Below are positions 6,502 through 13,298 of a DNA stretch of 15,525 bases, piece after piece; the first letter of the stretch is position 1, and the number at the start of each line of letters is the position of its first letter. This DNA is from an uncultured Lachnospiraceae bacterium. Its GTDB lineage: Bacteria > Bacillota > Clostridia > Lachnospirales > Lachnospiraceae. The stretch spans positions 1 through 15,525 of the forward strand of contig CAMAHO010000031.1 in the NCBI GenBank assembly GCA_945834545.1, given 5' to 3'. Under the pieces are notes generated by a model, which did not search any database, was not told the origin of the DNA, and saw nothing but the letters and a program-made list of their open reading frames with translations. A program made the position numbers and the translations under genes.

Positions 6502-7335
6502 ATGCTGAGGTTAGGTGAAAAGCAGATATTACAGGTGGTAAAAAAGGTAGAGTTTGGAGTGTATCTGGCGGACGATACGCCCGAAGAGAGAGTCCTATTG
6601 CCGATCAAGCAGGTGCCCACAGGGACAGCTGTGGGAGATAAGCTGGAGGTCTTTTTATACCGAGATAGCAGTGACCGCATCATTGCCACCACAAAGGAGC
6701 CCAAGCTGGTGCTGGGCCAGGTATCCAGGCTGAAGGTTGCCCAGACGGCAAAAATCGGTGCGTTTTTGGACTGGGGCTTAGAAAAGGACCTGCTTTTGCC
6801 CTTTAAAGAACAGACCAGAAAGGTGGCTGTGGGGGATGAGGTATTGGCTGCTTTGTATCTGGATAAGAGCAACCGCTTGTGTGCCACTATGAAGGTTTAC
6901 CCCTATTTATCCTTGAATCCGCCCTTTAAGCCGGAGGATACGGTGATTGGCCAGGTGTACCAGATAAGCCAGCAATTTGGGGCTTTTGTGGCAGTGGAGG
7001 ATCGGTACAGCGGATTGATTCCCAAAAGGGAGCTCTATGGAGAGATCCGTTGTGGACAGGAGATTGAAGCAAGGGTTGTGGGCGTTACGGAGGACGGTAA
7101 GCTGACCTTAGGCATCCGTCAGAAAGCCTATTTACAGATAGAGGAGGATGCGAAAAAGCTTCTGGAGCTTTTGAATAGCTATGAGTGGGTATTACCCTTT
7201 TCGGATAAGGCTGCACCGGAGGTGATTACACAGCAAACCGGCATGAGTAAGAATCAGTTCAAGAGAGCTGTCGGTCATCTCTTAAAGGAAGGCTATATTG
7301 AAATTGGAGAAAAAAGCATACGGCGACTGAAATAA
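6502..7335 (+). CDS. cvfB: S1-domain RNA-binding regulator CvfB (YitL family)
   Basis: A 277-residue cytoplasmic protein of the CvfB family, RNA-binding proteins that affect virulence-factor expression in staphylococci; the precise role here is unknown. ATG 6502 is chosen because GAGGAG stands 5 nt upstream; a TTG at 6487 would overlap the thioesterase stop and has no ribosome binding site. The domain order matches the family. An N-terminal S1-like barrel (about 1-65) and a second (about 68-135, starting LVLGQVSRLKV) come first. A more typical S1 domain (about 148-212) contains IGQVYQISQQFGAFVAVEDRYSGLIP. A C-terminal winged helix (about 220-277) holds MSKNQFKRAVGHLLKEGYIEI. It is the last gene of the CPBP-thioesterase-cvfB set. 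No clear terminator follows before the next promoter. Confidence 0.92.
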   Translation: MLRLGEKQILQVVKKVEFGVYLADDTPEERVLLPIKQVPTGTAVGDKLEVFLYRDSSDRIIATTKEPKLVLGQVSRLKVAQTAKIGAFLDWGLEKDLLLPFKEQTRKVAVGDEVLAALYLDKSNRLCATMKVYPYLSLNPPFKPEDTVIGQVYQISQQFGAFVAVEDRYSGLIPKRELYGEIRCGQEIEARVVGVTEDGKLTLGIRQKAYLQIEEDAKKLLELLNSYEWVLPFSDKAAPEVITQQTGMSKNQFKRAVGHLLKEGYIEIGEKSIRRLK

Positions 7336-7336
7336 C

Positions 7337-7408
7337 AAGGTGGATGGCACAATAAACACAATTCACAATAGCAGGTTGGAGAGCACAACGAGCAATAGCA
7401 GGTTGGAG
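7337..7408 (+). repeat. Short tandem repeat between cvfB and yjfB
   Basis: CAATAGCAGGTTGGAG occurs exactly at 7366-7381 and 7393-7408, a 27-nt period. The left part, AGGTGGATGGCACAATAA (from about 7338), is a degraded further copy of AGGTTGGAGAGCACAACGA. The array has nearly three units, ends just before the yjfB promoter and starts right after the cvfB stop. No coding capacity is seen in it. Confidence 0.7.
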
Positions 7409-7419
7409 GATTCCCCCTC

Positions 7420-7448
7420 TTCACAAATGTGGGAAGATATGCTATACT
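7420..7448 (+). promoter_or_regulatory. Strong sigma-A type promoter for yjfB
   Basis: TTCACA (7420-7425), a 17-nt spacer and TATACT (7443-7448), with TGC directly before the -10. The elements are near consensus, and the start would fall about 25-30 nt before the ATG. There is no sigma-D-like GCCGATAT element, so the motility gene does not look under the flagellar sigma factor here. Confidence 0.8.
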
Positions 7449-7481
7449 ATACGAACAACGAAGGGACAAGGAGGTATGACA

Positions 7482-7673
7482 ATGGATATTGCTAGTTTAT
7501 CAATGAACATGGCCAGTAATGCTACGCTATCTAAGGTTGGTACCGCAGTGTTGGATAAAGCCTTGGATATGAACGAGGAGATGGGACAGGGACTTGTGAA
7601 TATGATTGATGCCGCAGCTATGGAGCGGAGTGTGAATCCGAATGTAGGCGGTAATTTCGATTTTCGAGTGTAG
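7482..7673 (+). CDS. YjfB-family putative motility protein
   Basis: A 63-residue protein of the YjfB_motility family, small proteins found in flagellated Firmicutes and Proteobacteria with no established biochemical role. AAGGAGGT at 7468-7475 is 1 nt from ATG 7476 but 6-7 nt from ATG 7482, so 7482 is the better start and gives MDIASLSMNMA, the typical family N-terminus. The middle is an amphipathic helix (VGTAVLDKALDMNEEMGQGLVNMI) and the end NPNVGGNFDFRV matches the family's conserved C-terminus (P..G.NIDI.V). Monocistronic: own promoter and a terminator 17 nt after the stop. Together with the chemoreceptor it suggests a motile organism. Confidence 0.85.
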   Translation: MDIASLSMNMASNATLSKVGTAVLDKALDMNEEMGQGLVNMIDAAAMERSVNPNVGGNFDFRV

Positions 7674-7689
7674 AATGTATGAGTGAGGG

Positions 7690-7719
7690 GGGGCTTCGCA
7701 CCAGCGAGGCCTCTTTTTA
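7690..7719 (+). terminator. Rho-independent terminator of yjfB
   Basis: GGGGCTTCGC (7690-7699) pairs with GCGAGGCCTC (7704-7713), 10 bp with two G-T pairs and an ACCA loop, followed by TTTTT (7714-7718). A second T-rich run, TTTTTTTG (7725-7732), with CAAAAAA at 7742-7748, follows and might back it up. Confidence 0.85.
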
Positions 7720-7763
7720 CTTGCTTTTTTTGTGCAAATTGCAAAAAATATTGCTGAAAAGTC

Positions 7764-7800
7764 TTGCTTTTTTTGAATGAATTTTGTACATTTGTAATAG
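7764..7800 (+). promoter_or_regulatory. Probable promoter of the regulator-ftsEX operon
   Basis: Two overlapping readings are possible. TTGAAT (7773-7778) with TAATAG (7795-7800) has a 16-nt spacer. TTGCTT (7764-7769) with TACATT (7787-7792) has a 17-nt spacer. Both lie within 60 nt of ATG 7824 in a T-rich stretch following the yjfB terminator. Neither is strong. Confidence 0.45.
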
Positions 7801-7823
7801 AAAAGCAGTTTGGAGGGAAATAT

Positions 7824-8906
7824 ATGATATCAAACCAGATTTTGCAGAATACAATAGATGGATTGAAAGGAATCGCCAGGGTTGATTTATGCGTTATGGA
7901 CCCGGATGGAAAAGAGGTGGCTTCCACTGCAGACATGTCCAAGTGTGCAGGTTCTGTTGTAGAATTTGCAGCTTCTCCTGCAGATTCCCAAGAGATTCAG
8001 GGCTATCAGTACTTTAAGATACATGATGATCTCTCCTTGGAGTATGTATTGATTGCAGGAGGCGCCGGAGAGGATATCTATATTATCGGCAAGATGGTAG
8101 CTTTTCAGATTCAGAGCCTGCTGGTGGCATACAAGGAGCGTTTTGATAAGGACAATTTTATTAAAAATCTGCTGTTGGATAATTTGTTGCTTGTGGATAT
8201 CTACAGTCGGGCTAAGAAGCTACATATTCCCTTGGATGACCCGAGAGTGGTCATTATTGTGGAAAGTCAGAACGGAAGGGATAACAATGCCCTGGAGCTG
8301 ACCAGATCCAATTTTAGTTCTACTACCAAGGATTTTATTACCGCTGTGGATGAGAACAATGTCATTGTGGTAAAGAACTTGTCCGGTATGGACAATGTGA
8401 AAGAACTGGTCACCCCCGTTCGCAAACTGGTATCCAGTCTGACCAAGAATGGGATTAAGGGAGTTCGAGTTGCTTACGGAACAGTTGTCAACGAGCTGAA
8501 AGAGGTCAGCCGTTCCTTTAAGGAGGCCAAAATGGCCCTGGATGTGGGCAAAATCTTTTTTGATGACCGCGATATTGTGGCCTATAGTGAGTTGGGCATC
8601 GGCCGATTGATTTATCAGCTTCCCATCCCACTGTGTAAAATGTTCATCAAGGAGATCTTTGATGGAAAGAGTCCGGACGATTTTGATGATGAAACCCTGA
8701 CCACAATTTACAGCTTCTTTGAAAACAATCTGAATGTATCGGAGACCTCAAGGCAGCTGTTTATCCACAGAAATACACTGGTTTACAGACTGGATAAGCT
8801 TCAAAAGAGCACCGGATTGAATCTGCGCATTTTTGAGGATGCAATCACCTTCAAAATAGCCCTGATGGTGGTAAAATACATGAAGTATATGGAGAGCAAT
8901 GATTAA
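7824..8906 (+). CDS. PucR/CdaR-type transcriptional regulator
   Basis: A 360-residue cytoplasmic DNA-binding protein. GGAGGG 6 nt before ATG 7824 decides the start; the frame is open for about 20 further codons upstream without a ribosome binding site. Residues 1-110 resemble the ligand-sensing N-terminal part of CdaR-like (sugar diacid recognition) proteins: ISNQILQNTIDGLKGIARVDLCVMDPDGK, then a beta-rich section. Residues 120-270 resemble the degenerate GGDEF-like middle domain (VRVAYGTVVNELKEVSRSFKEAKMALD). The C-terminus, about 291-342, is a PucR-type helix-turn-helix: F-ENNLNVSETSRQLFIHRNTLVYRLDKLQ. It is the first gene of a run whose next start (ftsE) comes 19 nt after its stop, so it is probably cotranscribed with ftsEX and may control it. 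The effector is unknown, and true sugar-diacid genes are absent nearby. Confidence 0.85.
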   Translation: MISNQILQNTIDGLKGIARVDLCVMDPDGKEVASTADMSKCAGSVVEFAASPADSQEIQGYQYFKIHDDLSLEYVLIAGGAGEDIYIIGKMVAFQIQSLLVAYKERFDKDNFIKNLLLDNLLLVDIYSRAKKLHIPLDDPRVVIIVESQNGRDNNALELTRSNFSSTTKDFITAVDENNVIVVKNLSGMDNVKELVTPVRKLVSSLTKNGIKGVRVAYGTVVNELKEVSRSFKEAKMALDVGKIFFDDRDIVAYSELGIGRLIYQLPIPLCKMFIKEIFDGKSPDDFDDETLTTIYSFFENNLNVSETSRQLFIHRNTLVYRLDKLQKSTGLNLRIFEDAITFKIALMVVKYMKYMESND

Positions 8907-8925
8907 CAGATAAAGGAATTAGGTA

Positions 8926-9669
8926 ATGACTAGAAGAGAAAGAAAGCGACTTCAGTGTGAAAAAATAATAGAGGAAAAGGGCATTATCTGCCTGGAAAAT
9001 GTGACCAAGTCATTTCCCGGCGGCGCTCACGCCGTAAACGATGTGAGCTTTCAAATCAAGCAAGGGGAGTTTGTATTCATTGTTGGGGATAATGGATCGG
9101 GTAAGTCTACCTTGCTAAAGCTGTTTTTGAGGGAGCTTGTGGCTTCTCAGGGGAAGGTAACGGTAATGGGGCAGGATTTATCTAAGATAAGGCACCGCCA
9201 GATCCCTAAGTTTCGGAGAAATCTGGGGGTTGTCTTCCAGGATTTCCGTCTCTTAAAGGATCGGAATGTCTATGAGAATGTAGCCTTTGCGCAGAGGATT
9301 ATCCAGATGCCTACGAATAAAATCAAGAAGAATGTGCCGGGTGTATTGGCTACTGTAGGACTGGCAGGGAAATATAAATTGAAGACTACCCAGCTTTCCG
9401 GTGGAGAACAGCAGCGTGTAGCCCTGGCCAGGGCTCTGGTAAATAAGCCTGCCATCCTGTTGGCAGATGAACCTACCGGCAATCTGGATCCCAGAAGCTC
9501 CTGGGAAATCATGAAACTGTTTGAGGAGATCAATGCCAACGGAACCACGGTAGTTGTGGTCACTCATGCGAAGGAAATTGTGGATACCATGCAAAAGAGA
9601 GTTATCACCCTTAAGCGTGGCAAGTTGATCAACGATGTAGAGGAAGGAGTTTACGGCGATGAGGATTAG
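8926..9669 (+). CDS. ftsE: Cell division ATP-binding protein FtsE
   Basis: A 247-residue cytoplasmic ABC ATPase that pairs with FtsX; ATP turnover is passed through FtsX to a wall hydrolase outside. All ABC motifs are present: Walker A G54DNGSGKST62, Q-loop Q105 in VVFQDFRLL, signature L157SGGEQQR164, Walker B ILLADE with E182, D-loop N186LD and H-loop H214. The QDFRLL Q-loop context and the length are typical of FtsE. The N-terminus has about 18 extra charged residues (MTRRERKRLQ...) before the usual IICLENVTK; no other ATG, GTG or TTG is available before the fold begins. AAAGGAA and AGG precede the start, but the ribosome binding site is moderate. The 3' end overlaps ftsX by 11 nt. Confidence 0.96.
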   Translation: MTRRERKRLQCEKIIEEKGIICLENVTKSFPGGAHAVNDVSFQIKQGEFVFIVGDNGSGKSTLLKLFLRELVASQGKVTVMGQDLSKIRHRQIPKFRRNLGVVFQDFRLLKDRNVYENVAFAQRIIQMPTNKIKKNVPGVLATVGLAGKYKLKTTQLSGGEQQRVALARALVNKPAILLADEPTGNLDPRSSWEIMKLFEEINANGTTVVVVTHAKEIVDTMQKRVITLKRGKLINDVEEGVYGDED

Positions 9670-10606
9670 TACTTTGTTTTATACCATTCGCCAGGGCTTC
9701 AAGAGTATTTGGCGTAATTTTTGGTTTTCTCTGGCATCTGTGGCTACCATATCTGCCTGTCTTTTTCTGTTTGGTTTGTTTTATGTGGTGATAGCGAATT
9801 TTCAAAACATCGTGAAAACGGCCGAGGAGGGGGTTTCTGTTACGGTATTCTTCCACAGTGCCGGCGATGAATGCGAGTTAAAAGGGTTAGAGCACGATGA
9901 GAATCAGATTCCCACGGACCAGAGGATTGAGGAAATTGGCAAGCTGATTCAGGCCAGAGCAGAGGTATCTGATGTGAAGTATATTTCCGATGATGAAGCT
10001 TGGGATACCTTTGGGCCTGCCTATTTTGGAGAGAATTATAGGGAGGGCTTTCCGGAGAATCCCCTGGAAGGCTGGGACAGCTATGAGGTGTATTTGAGCG
10101 ATGTGTCCCTACAGCCGGCCCTGGTAAATTGGCTGCAGTCCATCCCTCAGGTGAGAAAGGTCAATTATTCCGAGATGACTGCCAGTACCTTGAGTGGTGC
10201 AAATATGATAATCGCTTATGTGTCTCTGGGAATCATTGTCATTTTGTTGGCAGTCAGTGTTTTCCTGATCGGCAACACGGTGGCTATGGGGATATCCATA
10301 CGAAAAGAAGAAATTAGTATTATGAAATACATCGGTGCAACAGATTTCTTTGTCAGGGCTCCCTTTGTGATTGAGGGCATGATGATCGGTCTTATGGGTA
10401 CAGCGGCCCCCCTGGCGATTATCTATGTGTTATATCAGTACATCTTGGATTATGTGGCAGGAAGATTTACTATGCTCAGCGGATTTTTGCAGTTCCTTCC
10501 GATTTCTGACATTTTCCATTTTCTAGTGCCGGTATCCTTGGTATTAGGCGTTGGTATTGGCTTTTTGGGCAGTTTTACTACGGTCAGAAAGCACCTTCAC
10601 GTATAG
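9659..10606 (+). CDS. ftsX: Cell division membrane protein FtsX
   Basis: A 315-residue permease-like partner of FtsE with the FtsX topology: a short cytoplasmic N-terminus, TM1 about 22-47, a large extracellular domain 48-180, TM2 182-206, TM3 about 236-262, TM4 about 285-307. The conserved cytoplasmic stretch RKEEISIMKYIGATDFFVRAPFVIEG (215-240) after TM2 is a family hallmark. FtsX moves no substrate; its outer domain binds and activates peptidoglycan hydrolases through coiled coils, which fits the next gene. ATG 9659 lies inside the last codons of ftsE with GGAAGGAG 8 nt upstream, so translation is coupled. No broken motif is seen. Confidence 0.96.
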   Translation: MRISTLFYTIRQGFKSIWRNFWFSLASVATISACLFLFGLFYVVIANFQNIVKTAEEGVSVTVFFHSAGDECELKGLEHDENQIPTDQRIEEIGKLIQARAEVSDVKYISDDEAWDTFGPAYFGENYREGFPENPLEGWDSYEVYLSDVSLQPALVNWLQSIPQVRKVNYSEMTASTLSGANMIIAYVSLGIIVILLAVSVFLIGNTVAMGISIRKEEISIMKYIGATDFFVRAPFVIEGMMIGLMGTAAPLAIIYVLYQYILDYVAGRFTMLSGFLQFLPISDIFHFLVPVSLVLGVGIGFLGSFTTVRKHLHV

Positions 10607-10647
10607 GTTTTGCAAATTAGAGTGAGCAGCAGAATAAGGAAAAAAGA

Positions 10648-11880
10648 ATGAAGTATTGGAAGAGAATTGTTAGTGTCTTCTGTGTGATAAGCCTTTTGGC
10701 TTTGCCTGGTATAGGGTCCAGCGCAGCGGAAAAAAATCTGAATCAGGTGACCTCCAGTTCTATAAAGGACAAACAGAATCAGATTTCGGCTGCAGAAAAA
10801 GAGAAGAAGGAGCTGCAGGGAAGCCTGAGCAACTTAAAGAAAATCAAAAAGGAGCTGGAATCCAAGAAAAGTGACTTAAAGAGCTACGTGGAACAACTGG
10901 ATACCACCTTGGCCGAGGTGGAAGAAAACATAACCCAGCTAAAAGCTAAAATACTGGTTAAGGAAGAAGAGTTAAAGCAGGCTGAGGAGGAATTGAATCA
11001 AGCTCAGGAAAAAGAAAATAATCAACGAGAAGCCATACTGACCAACATTCGCCTCATGTACGAAAACAGTGGAAACTATGTGGCAGAGTTACTTGTATCC
11101 TCCAATGGCCTTGGAGATATGCTGAATAAGGCAGATTATATAGAAAGCATCGTAGCCTATAGCAAGGATCGGTTTGATGAATTTCAGCTAAACCGGCAGA
11201 TGGTTGAGCTTTGCAAGGAATCCTTGGAATTGGAGAAGGAAATCCTGGATTCAGCTAAGGAGACCGTTGAGGCTGAGGTCAAAAACCTTGAGGAGCTGAT
11301 CAAGCAAAAGGAAAAGGATATTACTGAGTACGAAACTAGCATTGAAAATAAAGAAAAAGCCATCAAGGAATACGAAGCAGATATTGCGGCACAAAATGAA
11401 GTCATTAAAATGCTGGAAAAGGCTATCGCAGAAGAAAGAAAAAGGCTTGCGGAGCAAAATGGCGGAGTCAAGCTTACCTACGACGGCGGAACCTTTAAAT
11501 TTCCGTTGGCATCCTATACTCGTATTTCCGATGATTACGGAAATCGTATAGACCCTTTGTTGGGAATTCAAAGCTTTCACAATGGCGTGGACTTTGCCGC
11601 CCCCAAGGGAACTGCGATATACGCCGCCTACGATGGGGTGGTTGTGGCAGCAGCCTATCATTATTCTATGGGTAATTATGTGATGATTGACCACGGTGAC
11701 AATCTGTTTACCATCTATATGCATGCCTCCAAGCTATATGTGAAGGCAGATGATGTAGTGGCTAGAGGAGACACTATAGCAGCGGTAGGTACAACCGGCA
11801 GGTCTACCGGAAACCATCTGCACTTCGGTGTCCGCAAGGATGGGGCGTATGTATCCCCTTGGAATTACCTGTCACCTTAA
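10648..11880 (+). CDS. Secreted coiled-coil M23 endopeptidase, EnvC-like, FtsEX partner
   Basis: A 410-residue exported peptidoglycan hydrolase. Residues 1-27 are a signal peptide (KR near the start, hydrophobic VFCVISLLALPG, likely cleavage near SSAA). Residues 31-125 and about 175-275 are long Glu/Lys/Gln-rich coiled coils separated by a less charged segment. This is the EnvC/CwlO-type antiparallel arm that FtsX is known to grip. Residues 290-408 are an M23 (LytM) domain with intact zinc and catalytic residues: H311-x3-D315, H359 (YMHAS), and H390-L-H392 in NHLHF. This differs from EnvC, whose LytM domain is degenerate and only activates amidases, so direct endopeptidase activity on peptide crosslinks is expected. 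AAGGAA lies 5 nt before ATG 10648. It starts 41 nt after ftsX. Confidence 0.93.
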   Translation: MKYWKRIVSVFCVISLLALPGIGSSAAEKNLNQVTSSSIKDKQNQISAAEKEKKELQGSLSNLKKIKKELESKKSDLKSYVEQLDTTLAEVEENITQLKAKILVKEEELKQAEEELNQAQEKENNQREAILTNIRLMYENSGNYVAELLVSSNGLGDMLNKADYIESIVAYSKDRFDEFQLNRQMVELCKESLELEKEILDSAKETVEAEVKNLEELIKQKEKDITEYETSIENKEKAIKEYEADIAAQNEVIKMLEKAIAEERKRLAEQNGGVKLTYDGGTFKFPLASYTRISDDYGNRIDPLLGIQSFHNGVDFAAPKGTAIYAAYDGVVVAAAYHYSMGNYVMIDHGDNLFTIYMHASKLYVKADDVVARGDTIAAVGTTGRSTGNHLHFGVRKDGAYVSPWNYLSP

Positions 11881-11933
11881 GAGGAGCCTGTGAAAGGTAA
11901 CGTTTTCAGATGGAAGCAGAAAGGGAGACAGAA

Positions 11934-13220
11934 ATGGAAGGAATTGAGGAACAGGATAACATTCAGGTTCGGAAAGAAAGCACAAAAAAGAATGGATTTC
12001 TCTGGGGCCTGTTAACCGGTGTTCTGCTGATGGCAGTATTCTGTTGTGTTACTTTACTGATATTCACCTTTCGGGCAAAGGAGTCGGCGGAATCAAAACA
12101 AAAAGAAAACCAGCAGTACACTCTGGTCCGACTGGATAATAATGGGCCCATAACCCCTGCTGTTTTGGAAAAAATGCAGAATGTTATGGAGCTGATTCAC
12201 AGAAGATTTTATTTGGATGAGGTCACTGACGAGCAGCTTTTGGATGGCATGTATAAGGGCATGGTGGCGGCGCTGGAGGATCCTTTCTCCGAGTACTATA
12301 CCGTGGAGGAATTACAGAAGCTGTTAAGTGATACCTCCGGTGTGTATTATGGAATCGGAGCTTATGTGAGCATTGACCAAACCTACAATATGACAAAGGT
12401 CAGTGGGGTGATAGCCGGAAGTCCTGCAGAAGAGGCAAAGCTAAGGGCGAATGACATCATTTATGAAATTGATGGCGTGTCAACCTATGAAATGTCCTTG
12501 GATGAGGCCGTGAAGCTGATTAAGGGAGACGAGGGCACAGAGACGGTTTTGACCATTATTCGAGACGGGGAGACGTTGAAGGTTCCTATCGTCCGCAGAA
12601 AGGTGGAGAGCCCAACGGTAAACAGTGAGATGCTGCCACAGAATATGGGGTACCTGCAGATTGTGCAGTTTGATGATGTCACGCCGGGCCAGTTCAAGCT
12701 GGCGTTGGACGGATTGAAGGAACAGGGAATGAAGGGTTTGATTCTGGACCTTAGGGCCAATCCGGGAGGAACCCTGGATGGCGTGGTGGATATTGCCGGT
12801 CAGATCTTGCCGGAGGGTCTAATCGTCTACACGGAGGACAAAGAGGGAAAGAGAAATGAGTATTACAGCGATGGCAAGGGAGAGCTGCAGATTCCAATTG
12901 TGGTTCTTGTAGATATGAATACCGCCAGTGCGGCAGAGATCTTGTCCGGTGCCATTCAGGACTACGAAAAGGGCACGATCATCGGAACCACAACCTATGG
13001 AAAAGGAATTGTTCAGTCTGTCATATCTCTGCCGGATGATTCAGCTGTGAAGATCACTGTCAGTGCCTATTATACTCCCAAGGGACGAAACATTCATAAG
13101 CTGGGCATTGAGCCTGATATTGTATGCGAATTTGACGCAGATGCCTATTATGGAGAGGAGGCCTTTGACAATCAATTAGAGAAGGCCAAGGAAGTGCTGA
13201 CAGAAAAGATGAAGGAATGA
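11934..13220 (+). CDS. S41-family C-terminal processing protease with PDZ domain (CtpA/CtpB-like)
   Basis: A 428-residue membrane-anchored serine protease facing the outside. ATG 11934 has AAGGGAG 6 nt upstream; ATG 11910 in the same frame would add eight residues but has only AAAGG 12 nt away. Residues 21-46 form a single TM anchor with positive charge before it. A PDZ domain (about 104-190, including YGIGAYVS and GVIAGSPAEEAKLRANDII) selects C-terminal tails. The peptidase core follows with GYLQIVQF, LRANPGG, S332 in TASAAE and K357 in TYGKGIVQ, 25 residues apart, the Ser-Lys dyad spacing of the family. CtpA/CtpB relatives control sporulation signalling or trim wall enzymes; its place after the M23 gene suggests the latter, by inference. 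It closes the operon; a terminator follows at 13241. Confidence 0.94.
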   Translation: MEGIEEQDNIQVRKESTKKNGFLWGLLTGVLLMAVFCCVTLLIFTFRAKESAESKQKENQQYTLVRLDNNGPITPAVLEKMQNVMELIHRRFYLDEVTDEQLLDGMYKGMVAALEDPFSEYYTVEELQKLLSDTSGVYYGIGAYVSIDQTYNMTKVSGVIAGSPAEEAKLRANDIIYEIDGVSTYEMSLDEAVKLIKGDEGTETVLTIIRDGETLKVPIVRRKVESPTVNSEMLPQNMGYLQIVQFDDVTPGQFKLALDGLKEQGMKGLILDLRANPGGTLDGVVDIAGQILPEGLIVYTEDKEGKRNEYYSDGKGELQIPIVVLVDMNTASAAEILSGAIQDYEKGTIIGTTTYGKGIVQSVISLPDDSAVKITVSAYYTPKGRNIHKLGIEPDIVCEFDADAYYGEEAFDNQLEKAKEVLTEKMKE

Positions 13221-13240
13221 TTTGAAACAAAGCATGAGAC

Positions 13241-13271
13241 AAAGAGCTGCGAGCATTCGTGGCTCTTTTCG
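13241..13271 (+). terminator. Terminator of the regulator-ftsEX-M23-S41 operon
   Basis: AAAGAGCTGCGA (13241-13252) pairs with TCGTGGCTCTTT (13257-13268), 12 bp with two wobble pairs and a GCAT loop, then a short TTTT run. The stem is strong and the T-tract short, so some read-through into the cardiolipin synthase gene is possible; no convincing separate promoter for that gene was found. Confidence 0.75.
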
Positions 13272-13298
13272 CCTATATGCACGAAGGAGGCCTGCTAT

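Noticed and set aside
7337..7408. Tandem repeat as a CRISPR array
   Set aside because: Only two exact 16-nt copies with an 11-nt spacing, no palindromic repeat ends, no cas genes.
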